Source: Pseudomonadota bacterium (GTDB lineage: Bacteria; Pseudomonadota; Alphaproteobacteria; Rhizobiales; Rhizobiaceae). From it: 11,127 nt of DNA. This document shows, piece after piece, positions 1-7,899 of the stretch. Numbering within the stretch: the stretch's first letter is position 1; every line of letters begins with the position of its first letter. The notes beneath the pieces are model-generated. The model saw only the letters and a program-made list of their open reading frames with translations. It was not told where the DNA came from and made no database searches. A program made the position numbers and the translations under genes. The stretch covers positions 1 to 11,127 of the forward strand of contig JAEWDP010000028.1 of the NCBI GenBank assembly GCA_023390055.1. Reading direction: 5' to 3'.

Positions 1-1005
1 TTTCGTTCAGGGAATGAAGATTACTGGTGGGAGAACATGGCGCGTCGCTGGGCGACAGCCTACGATTTTCCCGCGGTGAGGGATGGAAGGGTAACGCGCG
101 AGGAGCTTGAAAACGACATGCGCAAGCTCGGCGTCATGGTGGGCTTCATATTCAATACCAGACGTGAGAAATTCGCTGATCCGAAGGTGCGTGAGGCATT
201 GAACTACGCATTCGATTTCGAAGAACTCCGGCGAACGATCTTCTACGATTCCTACGATCGGGTAGACAGCTTCTTCTTCCGTACCGAGCTTGCTTCGTCC
301 GGCCTTCCGCAAGGTTTGGAACTCGAGATCCTCAACGACGTAAAAGACCTGGTGCCGGCCAAGGTCTTTACGCAGCCCTACAAGAACCCTGTCAACGGAA
401 CCCCGCAGAAACTGCGTGAGAACCTCAAGATTGCGGTCGGCATGCTGCGGGAGGCCGGTTACAAGCTGAAAGGCTCCAAGATGGTCAATACCAAGACTGG
501 TCAACCCTTGAAGTTCGAGATCATGCTGGGAGGTCCGACCATCGAGCCGGTTGCGCTTGCCTTTTCGCGTGTCCTCAAGATGATCGGCGTGGAAGCAACA
601 GTACGAAGCGTCGAGCAATCGCAGTTCACCAACCGTTGGCGCACTCGCGACTTCGACGTCATGTACAATGGCTGGGGCGAAAGCATCAATCCCGGCAACG
701 AACAGGCGGAGTACTGGGGCTCCGAGGCTGCCGAACGGAGTGGATCTCAAAATTACAGCGGAATTGCAGATCCGGGCGTCGATGCGTTGATTCGAAGAGT
801 CATCTTTGCAAAAGACCGCGATGAACAGGTTGCTGCGGTCAAGGCGCTCGACCGGGTGCTTCTGGCACACCATATCGTGGTCCCCAGCTATAGCTCGAAA
901 TCATTGCGATTTGCGTACTGGGATACCATCACGCATGGTGACAATCTGCCGGAATATTCCTCCGGATTTCCTTCACTCTGGTGGTCGACGAAGGCAGCGA
1001 ACTAG
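1..1005 (+). CDS. yejA: YejA-type ABC transporter solute-binding protein, C-terminal part
   Basis: This is the periplasmic substrate-binding component of a peptide ABC importer (SBP_bac_5 family, YejA branch). It is partial: the frame is open from base 1, and 334 codons are visible against about 600 in E. coli YejA, so the signal peptide and first lobe lie outside the window. The Met at 37 is internal. Family hallmarks include GFIFNTRR near the visible start, then FADPKVREALNYAFDFEELR, SSGLPQGLELEIL and a C-terminal SGFPSLWW. The stop is TAG at 1003-1005. A gap of 135 bases separates it from yejB, and no strong terminator is visible there, so cotranscription is likely. Agrobacterium has a second binding protein, YepA, that serves the same permease for muropeptides; this copy could be either one, and the sequence alone does not decide. 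Confidence 0.9.
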   Translation, partial: FRSGNEDYWWENMARRWATAYDFPAVRDGRVTREELENDMRKLGVMVGFIFNTRREKFADPKVREALNYAFDFEELRRTIFYDSYDRVDSFFFRTELASSGLPQGLELEILNDVKDLVPAKVFTQPYKNPVNGTPQKLRENLKIAVGMLREAGYKLKGSKMVNTKTGQPLKFEIMLGGPTIEPVALAFSRVLKMIGVEATVRSVEQSQFTNRWRTRDFDVMYNGWGESINPGNEQAEYWGSEAAERSGSQNYSGIADPGVDALIRRVIFAKDRDEQVAAVKALDRVLLAHHIVVPSYSSKSLRFAYWDTITHGDNLPEYSSGFPSLWWSTKAAN

Positions 1006-1065
1006 CCTCCCGGTTGCCCCTGTGGCATCACTAGCGAAAGCGAATCACGCAAGATTTCGCGAACC

Positions 1066-1083
1066 ATACGGGAAGGATACGGG
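1066..1083 (+). repeat. Tandem direct repeat ATACGGG between the binding protein and yejB
   Basis: ATACGGG occurs at 1066-1072 and again at 1077-1083, so the period is 11 bases, about one helical turn. Just before it, GCGAAA at 1034-1039 and TTTCGC at 1055-1060 could pair as a 6-bp stem with a 15-base loop. These lie in the only sizeable gap of the operon. They could be a regulator site, an mRNA processing structure that sets binding-protein to permease ratio, or chance. No promoter is evident. Confidence 0.3.
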
Positions 1084-1140
1084 TTTGGCGCAGTCATTGC
1101 CGAGTGAACTTGATCGCGAAAACAGCGGAAACAGGGTCTG

Positions 1141-2235
1141 ATGGGCGCCTATATCTTCAGACGTCTGCTTCTGATGATCCCGACCATGATCGGTATCATG
1201 GGCATTTCCTTCCTTGTCGTGCAGTTTGCCCCAGGCGGCCCGGTGGAGCAAGTTATCGCACAGCTGACAGGTCAAGGTGACAGTGCGTCCGATCGCTTAT
1301 CTGGTGGAGGCGATCTCCTAGGATCACAAGGTGGCGGCTTCGATGACAATTCCCGCTATCGTGGCGCCCAGGGGCTCGATCCGGAGTTTATCGCCAAGCT
1401 GGAACAGCAGTTCGGCTTCGACAAGCCACCGGTGACACGTTTTCTTGATATGATGTGGGATTACCTGCGGTTCGATTTTGGCCAGAGCTTCTTTCGCAAT
1501 GCGTCCGTGATTGATCTGATTATCGACAAGCTGCCGGTTTCAATTTCACTGGGCTTTTGGATCCTCATCGTTTCCTACCTGATTTCCATCCCGCTTGGCA
1601 TCCGCAAGGCGGTGAAGGATGGTACTGCCTTTGATGTGTGGACCTCCGGAATAATCGTGATCGGATATGCCGTTCCGAGCTTCCTGTTTGGCATTCTGCT
1701 GATCGTACTTTTTGCCGGTGGCTCGTTTTTTGACTGGTTTCCCTTGCGGGGCCTGGTTTCGGACAATTTCGCGCAACTGTCGTGGTGGGAAAAGATTCTC
1801 GATTATTTCTGGCATCTGACGTTGCCGCTGATTGCACTCTCGTTGTCGGCCTTTGCCACGACGACGCTCCTGACAAAGAATTCCTTCCTCGACGAGATTC
1901 GCAAGCAATACGTGGTCACGGCCCGTGCCAAGGGACTGACCCAACGCCAGGTGCTCTACGGACACGTTTTTCGAAATGCCATGCTGATCGTGATTGCCGG
2001 CTTTCCGGGAGCCTTCATCTCTGCATTCTTTACCGGGTCGCTGCTGATCGAGAATATCTTCTCTCTCGATGGTCTTGGTCGTCTCGGCTATCTCGCGGTG
2101 GTAAATCGCGATTATCCGATCGTTTTCGGAACGCTCTATATCTTCTCGCTGATGGGTCTGGTTGTCAGTCTGATTTCCGACCTGATCTATACCTGGATCG
2201 ACCCCCGCATCGACTTTGAGCGGAGGGACGTTTGA
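1141..2235 (+). CDS. yejB: Peptide ABC transporter permease YejB
   Basis: Inner-membrane permease of the YejABEF importer, in the binding-protein-dependent transport family (BPD_transp_1). Its 364 codons match the usual YejB length. It begins MGAYIFRRLLLMIPTMIGI, followed by a large periplasmic loop (about residues 40-95) that is Gly/Ser-rich and carries SRYRGAQGLDPEFI, a typical YejB feature. SIPLGIRKAV and FDVWTSGIIVIGYAVPSFLF follow. The ATPase-contact EAA-like loop lies at residues 252-266 (EIRKQYVVTARAKGL). The C-terminus DPRIDFERRDV is characteristic. ATG at 1141 is chosen because it gives the conserved N-terminus; the upstream AGGG is a weak ribosome site. The stop TGA at 2233-2235 overlaps the yejE ATG by one base, which suggests translational coupling. 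Confidence 0.95.
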   Translation: MGAYIFRRLLLMIPTMIGIMGISFLVVQFAPGGPVEQVIAQLTGQGDSASDRLSGGGDLLGSQGGGFDDNSRYRGAQGLDPEFIAKLEQQFGFDKPPVTRFLDMMWDYLRFDFGQSFFRNASVIDLIIDKLPVSISLGFWILIVSYLISIPLGIRKAVKDGTAFDVWTSGIIVIGYAVPSFLFGILLIVLFAGGSFFDWFPLRGLVSDNFAQLSWWEKILDYFWHLTLPLIALSLSAFATTTLLTKNSFLDEIRKQYVVTARAKGLTQRQVLYGHVFRNAMLIVIAGFPGAFISAFFTGSLLIENIFSLDGLGRLGYLAVVNRDYPIVFGTLYIFSLMGLVVSLISDLIYTWIDPRIDFERRDV

Positions 2236-3383
2236 TGAACATGCCCGTTGCCGCATCTTCTGCATCGCCGACGACCTTGCCGAAGCGAAACCGGCTATCA
2301 CCCACCAATATCCGGCGCCTCCAGAATTTTCGGGCAAACAAACGCGGATACTGGTCTTTCTGGATTTTCATGGTCCTGTTTCTACTCAGCCTGGGCGCCG
2401 AACTGATCGCCAATGATCGACCGATCATTGCGTCCTACAAGGGAGAAATTCTCTTTCCCGTTCTGGTCGATTATCCGGAAGAGAAATTCGGCGGGTTTCT
2501 GGCCATCACCGACTATCGCTCATCGTTCATCTCCGACGAGATTGAAGCAAACGGCTGGGCCATCTGGCCGCCAATTCGCTATTCCTATCACAGCGTCAAC
2601 TCCAACATACCGCATTCGGCGCCAACGCCGCCTTTCTGGTTGATGGATGAAAGCCAGCGCTGCGCCGGCTATCCGCTGGGCCTGGAGGATCCAGCATGTA
2701 CACTGGGCAATCTCAACTGGCTTGGGACGGACGATCAGGCGCGTGATGTTACCGCCCGCATGATCTATGGTTTCCGTGTCTCCGTTCTTTTCGGCCTTGC
2801 GTTGACGATAGCGTCGGCGGTCATTGGTGTTAGCGCCGGTGCCATCCAGGGGTATTTCGGTGGCTGGACGGATCTTCTCTTCCAGCGGTTCATCGAGATC
2901 TGGTCATCCATGCCGGTCCTTTACATCCTGCTGATCATCGCGGCCATTTTGCCGCCTGGCTTCTTTGTCCTGCTCGGGATCATGCTGCTGTTTTCCTGGG
3001 TGGGCTTTGTGGGCGTAGTGCGGGCAGAATTCTTGCGGGCCCGAAACTTCGAATACGTGAATGCAGCCCGTGCACTTGGTGTCGGCAACTGGACGATCAT
3101 GTTCAGGCATCTGCTTCCCAATGCGATGGTTGCGACGTTGACCTTCCTGCCGTTCATCCTGTCCGGTTCGATCGCGACGCTGACCTCGCTCGACTTCCTG
3201 GGGTTTGGCATGCCACCCGGATCACCGTCGCTTGGCGAGATGATTGCTCAGGGGAAGAACAATCTCCAAGCGCCCTGGCTCGGGCTCACGGCATTCTTTA
3301 CCATGTCGATCATGCTGTCGCTGCTGATCTTCGTTGGCGAAGCGGTTCGTGATGCATTTGATCCACGCAAGACATTCCGGTGA
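2235..3383 (+). CDS. yejE: Peptide ABC transporter permease YejE
   Basis: Second inner-membrane permease of the YejABEF importer, pairing with YejB. At 382 codons it is longer than E. coli YejE (about 341). There is an N-terminal extension of about 25 residues, and the periplasmic loop carries an insert around residues 118-160 that includes two Cys (SQRCAG and PACTLG) before the conserved NWLGTDDQARDV. Family signatures are FRANKRGYWSFWIF, AELIAND, the EAA-like loop at residues 273-282 (EYVNAARALG), LPNAMVATLTFLPFI, and a C-terminus with GEAVRDAFDP. ATG at 2235 is preferred over the TTG at 2232 because GGAGGG at 2222-2227 sits 7 bases upstream. It overlaps the yejB stop, and the yejF start follows 4 bases after its own stop. 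Confidence 0.95.
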   Translation: MNMPVAASSASPTTLPKRNRLSPTNIRRLQNFRANKRGYWSFWIFMVLFLLSLGAELIANDRPIIASYKGEILFPVLVDYPEEKFGGFLAITDYRSSFISDEIEANGWAIWPPIRYSYHSVNSNIPHSAPTPPFWLMDESQRCAGYPLGLEDPACTLGNLNWLGTDDQARDVTARMIYGFRVSVLFGLALTIASAVIGVSAGAIQGYFGGWTDLLFQRFIEIWSSMPVLYILLIIAAILPPGFFVLLGIMLLFSWVGFVGVVRAEFLRARNFEYVNAARALGVGNWTIMFRHLLPNAMVATLTFLPFILSGSIATLTSLDFLGFGMPPGSPSLGEMIAQGKNNLQAPWLGLTAFFTMSIMLSLLIFVGEAVRDAFDPRKTFR

Positions 3384-3387
3384 TCTG

Positions 3388-5016
3388 ATGACAGAGGCAC
3401 TCCTTTCCGTTCGTGATCTGTCGGTTGCTTTCCATCAGGGGGAGACAGCTTCTATCGCGGTCGACGGCATTTCCTTCGACATAATGCCCGGTGAAGTCGT
3501 GGCTCTTGTTGGAGAATCGGGTTCTGGTAAGTCGGTTACGGCCAACTCGGTCCTGAAGCTTCTTCCCTATCCGGCGGCCAGCCATCCCTCGGGCGAAGTC
3601 CTGTTCGCCGGCCAGAACTTGCTGAAAGCATCGGAGGCAGATCTGCGCCGTGTGCGTGGTAACGATATCACGATGATCTTCCAGGAACCGATGACGTCGC
3701 TCAACCCGCTCCACACGATCGAAAAGCAGATTGGCGAGATCCTTGATCTGCACCAGGCAATGACGGGTGACGCAGCACGGAAAAGGACCCTCGAACTACT
3801 GAATCAAGTTGGTATTCGGGATCCCGAAAAGCGTCTCCAGGCCTATCCGCATCAGCTTTCCGGAGGGCAGCGTCAGCGTGTCATGATTGCCATGGCTCTT
3901 GCCAACAGGCCAAGGTTGTTGATCGCAGACGAGCCGACAACAGCGCTCGACGTGACTGTCCAGGCGCAGATACTGGAGCTTCTCAGACGTCTGAAGGGAG
4001 AACATGGGATGTCCATGCTCTTCATTACCCACGACCTGGGCATTGTCCGAAAGTTTGCCGATCGTGTGTGCGTCATGACAAGAGGAAAGATTGTCGAGAC
4101 CGGTGCGGTGGACGACGTCTTCCTTGAACCGAAACACGACTATACCCGACATTTGCTGGCGTCGGAGCCTCGTGGTGAACCGCCTGTCGCGGATCCGTCA
4201 CGACCGGTTGTCATCGAGGGCGAGGACATCAAGGTCTGGTTTCCGATCAAGGCCGGGTTGCTGCGCAAGGTGGTCGATCATGTGAAGGCCGTCGATGGTG
4301 TCAATCTGAGGCTGCGAGCCGGAGAGACGCTGGGTGTTGTCGGTGAATCCGGATCGGGAAAAACGACGCTCGGGCTGGCGCTCTCAAGGCTGATCTCCTC
4401 GCAGGGTCGGATCGCCTTTATCGGCAACGATATCAATCAGTATTCCTTCAAGCAGATGCGGCCGCTGCGTGACCGGCTCCAGGTCGTCTTTCAAGATCCA
4501 TACGGCTCGCTCAGCCCAAGAATGTCAGTGGGGGAGATCATTGCGGAAGGGCTGAAGGTTCACGAACGCGGTTTGTCTGAAAGCGAAAGAGATGAGCGCG
4601 TCTGCTGGGCGCTGACAGAAGTCGGGCTCGATCCTGAAACCCGATGGCGTTACCCGCATGAATTCTCGGGTGGCCAGCGGCAGCGGGTCGCAATTGCCCG
4701 TGCCATGGTCCTTAAGCCGCGTTTCGTCATGCTTGATGAGCCGACTTCGGCGCTTGACATGACCGTACAGGCCCAAGTGGTGGATCTTTTGCGCGATCTG
4801 CAGCAAAAGCATGATCTGGCGTATCTTTTCATCAGCCATGACCTGAAGGTGGTCAAGGCTCTTGCCAACCATGTCATTGTCATGCGTGCCGGCAAGGTCG
4901 TGGAAGAGGGAACTGCTGAATCGATCTTCACGGCCCCTCAGCAAAGCTATACGAAGGCACTGATGGCTGCCGCCTTTGATATCGAGGCCGTAGAGACTGC
5001 TGCTATTAGTGAATAG
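3388..5016 (+). CDS. yejF: Peptide ABC transporter ATP-binding protein YejF (two fused ATPase domains)
   Basis: Cytoplasmic ATPase that powers the YejBE permease; YejF-type proteins carry two nucleotide-binding domains in one chain. Its 542 codons compare with about 529 in E. coli. Domain 1: Walker A GESGSGKS at residues 42-49, signature LSGGQ at 157-161, Walker B ending in Asp181-Glu182. Domain 2: Walker A GESGSGKT at 319-326, signature FSGGQ at 426-430, Walker B ending in Asp450-Glu451. Both sites look intact, so both should hydrolyse ATP. ATG at 3388 is preferred over a GTG/TTG extension reaching into yejE, because MTEALLSVRDLSVAF is the standard ABC N-terminus; GGTGA at 3380-3384 is a modest ribosome site. 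The downstream dehydrogenase begins 14 bases after the stop. Confidence 0.95.
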   Translation: MTEALLSVRDLSVAFHQGETASIAVDGISFDIMPGEVVALVGESGSGKSVTANSVLKLLPYPAASHPSGEVLFAGQNLLKASEADLRRVRGNDITMIFQEPMTSLNPLHTIEKQIGEILDLHQAMTGDAARKRTLELLNQVGIRDPEKRLQAYPHQLSGGQRQRVMIAMALANRPRLLIADEPTTALDVTVQAQILELLRRLKGEHGMSMLFITHDLGIVRKFADRVCVMTRGKIVETGAVDDVFLEPKHDYTRHLLASEPRGEPPVADPSRPVVIEGEDIKVWFPIKAGLLRKVVDHVKAVDGVNLRLRAGETLGVVGESGSGKTTLGLALSRLISSQGRIAFIGNDINQYSFKQMRPLRDRLQVVFQDPYGSLSPRMSVGEIIAEGLKVHERGLSESERDERVCWALTEVGLDPETRWRYPHEFSGGQRQRVAIARAMVLKPRFVMLDEPTSALDMTVQAQVVDLLRDLQQKHDLAYLFISHDLKVVKALANHVIVMRAGKVVEEGTAESIFTAPQQSYTKALMAAAFDIEAVETAAISE

Positions 5017-5030
5017 GACGGGACCGGGAT

Positions 5031-5981
5031 ATGTCTGCTGCAAATGCGCTCATTATCGACTTGAAGTTCGAACGTCGGGAAGTTGACAGTGCTTTGCGGG
5101 GCGCTTTTGAGAACCGGACTGTTCTGCATGCTTCGAACCGGAATGAGGATCTGTCGCAAGCACGGTATGCGGTTGTATGGAAACCGGATCCTGACCTTTT
5201 TCGCAGAGCGCCGAAGCTCGAGGTACTGTTTTCGGGAGGGGCGGGCGTCGACCACATCATGACGCTGCCGGATCTACCGGAAATTCCGATCGTTCGCTTC
5301 GTTGACGAAAACCTGACGACGCGCATGAGTGAGTGGGTAGTTCTTCAATGCCTCTACCATCTGCGCCAGATGCCGGCCTATCTGGCACAGCAGCGTGACC
5401 ATGTCTGGCGCGAACTGTTGCAGCCGGAGGCGGGAGAAGTGACGGTCGGCGTCATGGGTCTTGGTGTGTTGGGCCAGGATGCGGCGGCAAAGCTCAAAGT
5501 GATGGGGTTTGACGTTATTGGTTGGTCGCGTCGCAAGAAAGATGTGGAAGGGATCGAGACATTTGATGCAGCAGAGATCGAGGAATTTCTTTCTCGCACG
5601 GACATACTGGTCGGATTGCTGCCGTTGACGGCGGACACGCGAGGGATCTTCGACGCGGGGCTTTTTGCAAAGCTCCGACAGGGTGGTGCACTTGGAAAGC
5701 CGATTTTTGTTAACGCTGGGCGTGGCCGCAGCCAAAATGAGGAAGATCTCGTGAACGCGCTGCGAACAGGCGTGCTTGGTGGCGCCTCACTGGATGTTTT
5801 TGAGAATGAGCCCCTGAACCACAGCAGCCCGTTCTGGGATATGGACAATGTTATCGTCACGCCACATGCCTCGGCAGCTTCGGATGTGCGCGCATTATTC
5901 CGCTATGTGGAACGTCAGCTTGAATATTATGAAGCAGGAGAGGCCCTTCGAAATGTCGTGGATCGACAGTCGGGGTACTGA
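5031..5981 (+). CDS. D-2-hydroxyacid dehydrogenase, glyoxylate/hydroxypyruvate reductase A-like
   Basis: NAD(P)-dependent D-isomer 2-hydroxyacid dehydrogenase of the GhrA branch; family members reduce glyoxylate, hydroxypyruvate or other 2-oxoacids in the cytoplasm. Its 316 codons match GhrA (about 312). The Rossmann nucleotide motif GLGVLG is at residues 143-148. The catalytic triad is complete by position: Arg231 in NAGRG, Glu260 in ENEPL and His279 in TPHAS. The conserved VLFSGGAGVDH and LPLTADTRG segments are present. ATG at 5031 has GGGACCGGG just upstream. It follows yejF by 14 bases, so it is very probably the last gene of the import operon. Its substrate is not known from sequence. 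A link to D-lactate or another hydroxyacid released from imported cell-wall peptides is my inference. Generic dehydrogenase function is certain; the GhrA substrate range is not. Confidence 0.9.
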   Translation: MSAANALIIDLKFERREVDSALRGAFENRTVLHASNRNEDLSQARYAVVWKPDPDLFRRAPKLEVLFSGGAGVDHIMTLPDLPEIPIVRFVDENLTTRMSEWVVLQCLYHLRQMPAYLAQQRDHVWRELLQPEAGEVTVGVMGLGVLGQDAAAKLKVMGFDVIGWSRRKKDVEGIETFDAAEIEEFLSRTDILVGLLPLTADTRGIFDAGLFAKLRQGGALGKPIFVNAGRGRSQNEEDLVNALRTGVLGGASLDVFENEPLNHSSPFWDMDNVIVTPHASAASDVRALFRYVERQLEYYEAGEALRNVVDRQSGY

Positions 5982-5986
5982 CATAC

Positions 5987-6012
5987 GGAACCATCCAGGC
6001 GAGCTTATCGTT
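5987..6012 (+). promoter_or_regulatory. EcfG/RpoE2-type general stress response promoter
   Basis: GGAAC at 5987-5991, a 17-base spacer, then CGTT at 6009-6012. This matches exactly the alphaproteobacterial general-stress consensus GGAAC-N16/17-CGTT, written as GGAAC-N18/19-TT in Sinorhizobium. It begins 6 bases after the dehydrogenase stop and points at the small membrane protein, whose ATG at 6059 would have a leader of about 40 bases. The match and its position are seen directly; use by EcfG is inferred. Confidence 0.75.
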
Positions 6013-6058
6013 TCCTCGTGAATGCAACACGGCCTTGGCCGGAAGCGGGAGCGATCTG

Positions 6059-6367
6059 ATGAGCCCTGAACGTGAGACTGACGATCCGCAGACAACGCCG
6101 CCCGAACGGACGATCAGCGCGACTGAAGCGCGGCAGGGCAGGAAGGGGCTTCCCGTCCTGAAGATTCTGATAGCTGGCCTGATTCTGGTGTTCATTGCCT
6201 GGGGCGTGGCTGAATTGTGGGGTCAAGCGACTGCTCCACCAGCGGAGCAGACGGCAACACCACCCGCAGGCGATACGACCCCTGCAACGCAGGATGCGAA
6301 GCCCACAGCAGATCCGGCAGATGCGCCTCCACCCGCACCATCGACGGATAACGCGCCCCAAAATTAG
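6059..6367 (+). CDS. Small single-helix membrane protein with Pro/Ala/Thr-rich tail, probably stress-induced
   Basis: I do not recognise a named family. The 102-residue product has a charged N-terminal segment of about 30 residues, one hydrophobic helix (about residues 31-53, flanked by RQGRK on the N side), and a low-complexity tail (56-102) rich in Pro, Ala, Thr and acidic residues with no Cys. By the positive-inside rule the N-terminus should be cytoplasmic and the tail periplasmic. ATG at 6059 is preferred over the in-frame TTG at 6035 because GGGAG at 6047-6051 is 7 bases upstream. A consensus EcfG promoter ends 46 bases before the start, so it is probably transcribed under general stress, separately from or in addition to the upstream operon. 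A periplasm-spanning spacer or envelope stabiliser is possible but unproven. No terminator is evident before pncB, 171 bases on. Confidence 0.75.
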   Translation: MSPERETDDPQTTPPERTISATEARQGRKGLPVLKILIAGLILVFIAWGVAELWGQATAPPAEQTATPPAGDTTPATQDAKPTADPADAPPPAPSTDNAPQN

Positions 6368-6538
6368 GTCTCCATTACCTCAGATCCCGTGGTGTGAGAG
6401 TGGCTGTCGCTGAATTGCGTGTGGACTTGAAGGCCGTTTTTCCATAAGTCTGGCGCCCCTGAGATGGCCGAGCGTTACGTTGATGCGCGGCTTAAATTTG
6501 GCGGAAGAGGCTCTTGAGGGAGCCGGGGTAGGGCAGGC

Positions 6539-7843
6539 ATGACGAAGACGGATATCGCATCCCGGGTCTATAACCATACCTGGAAGCTCGATCCGATCAT
6601 CCGTAGTCTGATCGATACGGATTTCTACAAGCTATTGATGTTGCAAATGATCTGGAAGCTTTATCCGGACGTGGACGCGACATTCTCCCTCATAAACCGG
6701 ACACAAACAGTACGTCTGGCGGATGAGATTGATGAAGGGGTCCTGCGCGAGCAGCTAGATCATGCGCGCACAGTGACGCTTTCAAAAAAGGAAATGATCT
6801 GGTTGGCAGGTAACACCTTCTATGGCCGCAAGCAGATCTTCGAGCCGGAATTCCTGAACTGGTTTTCCACCTACAGGCTGCCCGAATACGAGTTGTCAAA
6901 GCGCGACGGGCAGTATGAGCTCAACTTTCATGGTCGCTGGATGGATACGACGCTTTGGGAAATTCCGGCGCTCGCAATTATCAACGAACTCCGCTCGCGG
7001 GCTGCCATGCGGCATATGGGGCCGTTTACATTGGATGTGCTTTATGCACGCGCCAAAGCCAAGATGTGGGAGAAGGTTGAACGTTTGCGCGCCCTTCCTG
7101 AATTGCGGATCTCGGATTTTGGTACCCGCCGCCGTCATAGCTTCCTGTGGCAGCGCTGGTGTGTTGAAGCCCTCAAGGAGGGAGTAGGTCCGGCCTTCAC
7201 AGGAACCAGTAATGTGCTGTTGGCAATGGATTCCGACCTGGAAGCTGTGGGAACCAATGCCCATGAACTCCCGATGGTTGTGGCAGCACTTGCGGATACC
7301 GATGCAGAACTGCGCGCGGCACCCTATACCGTCATGAAGGACTGGAACAGGCTCTATGGCGGCAACCTGTTGATTGTACTGCCTGACGCCTATGGTACTG
7401 CCGCGTTCTTGCGGGATGCACCCGAGTGGGTAGCTGATTGGACCGGTTTCCGCCCGGACAGCGCCCCTCCCATCGAAGGTGGCGAGAAGATCATTGAGTG
7501 GTGGCTCAAGATGGGTCGCGATCCGAAAAACAAGCTATTGATCTTTTCCGACGGTCTGGATGTGGATGCCATCATTGATACCTATCGGCATTTCGACGGA
7601 CGAGTACGGATGAGTTTTGGATGGGGAACAAACCTGACCAACGATTTTGCGGGCTGCGCTCCGCAGCATGTGGAAAGCCTCAAGCCGATTTCGCTCGTCT
7701 GCAAGGTGAGTGAGGCCAATGGCCGTCCCGCCGTGAAGCTTTCCGACAATCCACGCAAAGCGACGGGTGACCAGGAGGAAGTCGAGCGTTACTTGAAATT
7801 TTTCGGTCAGCAGGATCGGGTAGCCCAGGAAGTCGTTGTCTGA
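6539..7843 (+). CDS. pncB: Nicotinate phosphoribosyltransferase
   Basis: Cytoplasmic NAD-salvage enzyme of the Preiss-Handler pathway. It couples nicotinate to PRPP with ATP hydrolysis to give nicotinate mononucleotide. The 434 codons match rhizobial PncB. The N-terminus has the family segment SLIDTDFYKLLMLQ (about residues 23-36). FGTRRRHS, FTGTSN and GTNAHELPM follow; His242 in the last is the candidate for the phosphorylated active-site His, which is His219 in enterobacterial PncB. C-terminal motifs are FSDGLDVD, FGWGTNLTND and KLSDNPRKATG. ATG at 6539 follows a purine-rich GGGGTAGGGCAGG; a small stem (GGCTC 6509-6513 with GAGCC 6520-6524) lies just before it. The 171-base leader shows no convincing sigma-70 promoter, so read-through from the upstream EcfG promoter is possible. 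Confidence 0.96.
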   Translation: MTKTDIASRVYNHTWKLDPIIRSLIDTDFYKLLMLQMIWKLYPDVDATFSLINRTQTVRLADEIDEGVLREQLDHARTVTLSKKEMIWLAGNTFYGRKQIFEPEFLNWFSTYRLPEYELSKRDGQYELNFHGRWMDTTLWEIPALAIINELRSRAAMRHMGPFTLDVLYARAKAKMWEKVERLRALPELRISDFGTRRRHSFLWQRWCVEALKEGVGPAFTGTSNVLLAMDSDLEAVGTNAHELPMVVAALADTDAELRAAPYTVMKDWNRLYGGNLLIVLPDAYGTAAFLRDAPEWVADWTGFRPDSAPPIEGGEKIIEWWLKMGRDPKNKLLIFSDGLDVDAIIDTYRHFDGRVRMSFGWGTNLTNDFAGCAPQHVESLKPISLVCKVSEANGRPAVKLSDNPRKATGDQEEVERYLKFFGQQDRVAQEVVV

Positions 7844-7847
7844 TCGT

Positions 7848-7881
7848 AGCGAAGGCTCTGCTTTCGGCCAGAACCCTCGCT
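7848..7881. terminator. Hairpin between convergent pncB and the DUF1236 gene
   Basis: AGCGAAGGCTCTG (7848-7860) and CAGAACCCTCGCT (7869-7881) pair over 13 positions with two A/C mismatches around an 8-base loop, CTTTCGGC. It lies 4 bases after the pncB stop and 18 bases beyond the stop of the minus-strand gene, where a bidirectional terminator would be expected. No T-tract follows on either strand, so it may instead be a 3'-end stabilising structure or act with Rho. Confidence 0.5.
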
Positions 7882-7899
7882 CGACAAATGACTATGGAT

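Noticed and set aside
7..873. Long minus-strand open frame (288 codons) opposite the solute-binding protein
   Set aside because: It is the antisense shadow of a strongly recognised gene, its product resembles no family, and no ribosome site or operon context supports it.
1546..2337. Minus-strand open frame of 263 codons opposite yejB
   Set aside because: The product is dominated by Arg, Gln, Asn and Asp, as expected from reading a membrane-protein gene backwards; yejB is certain.
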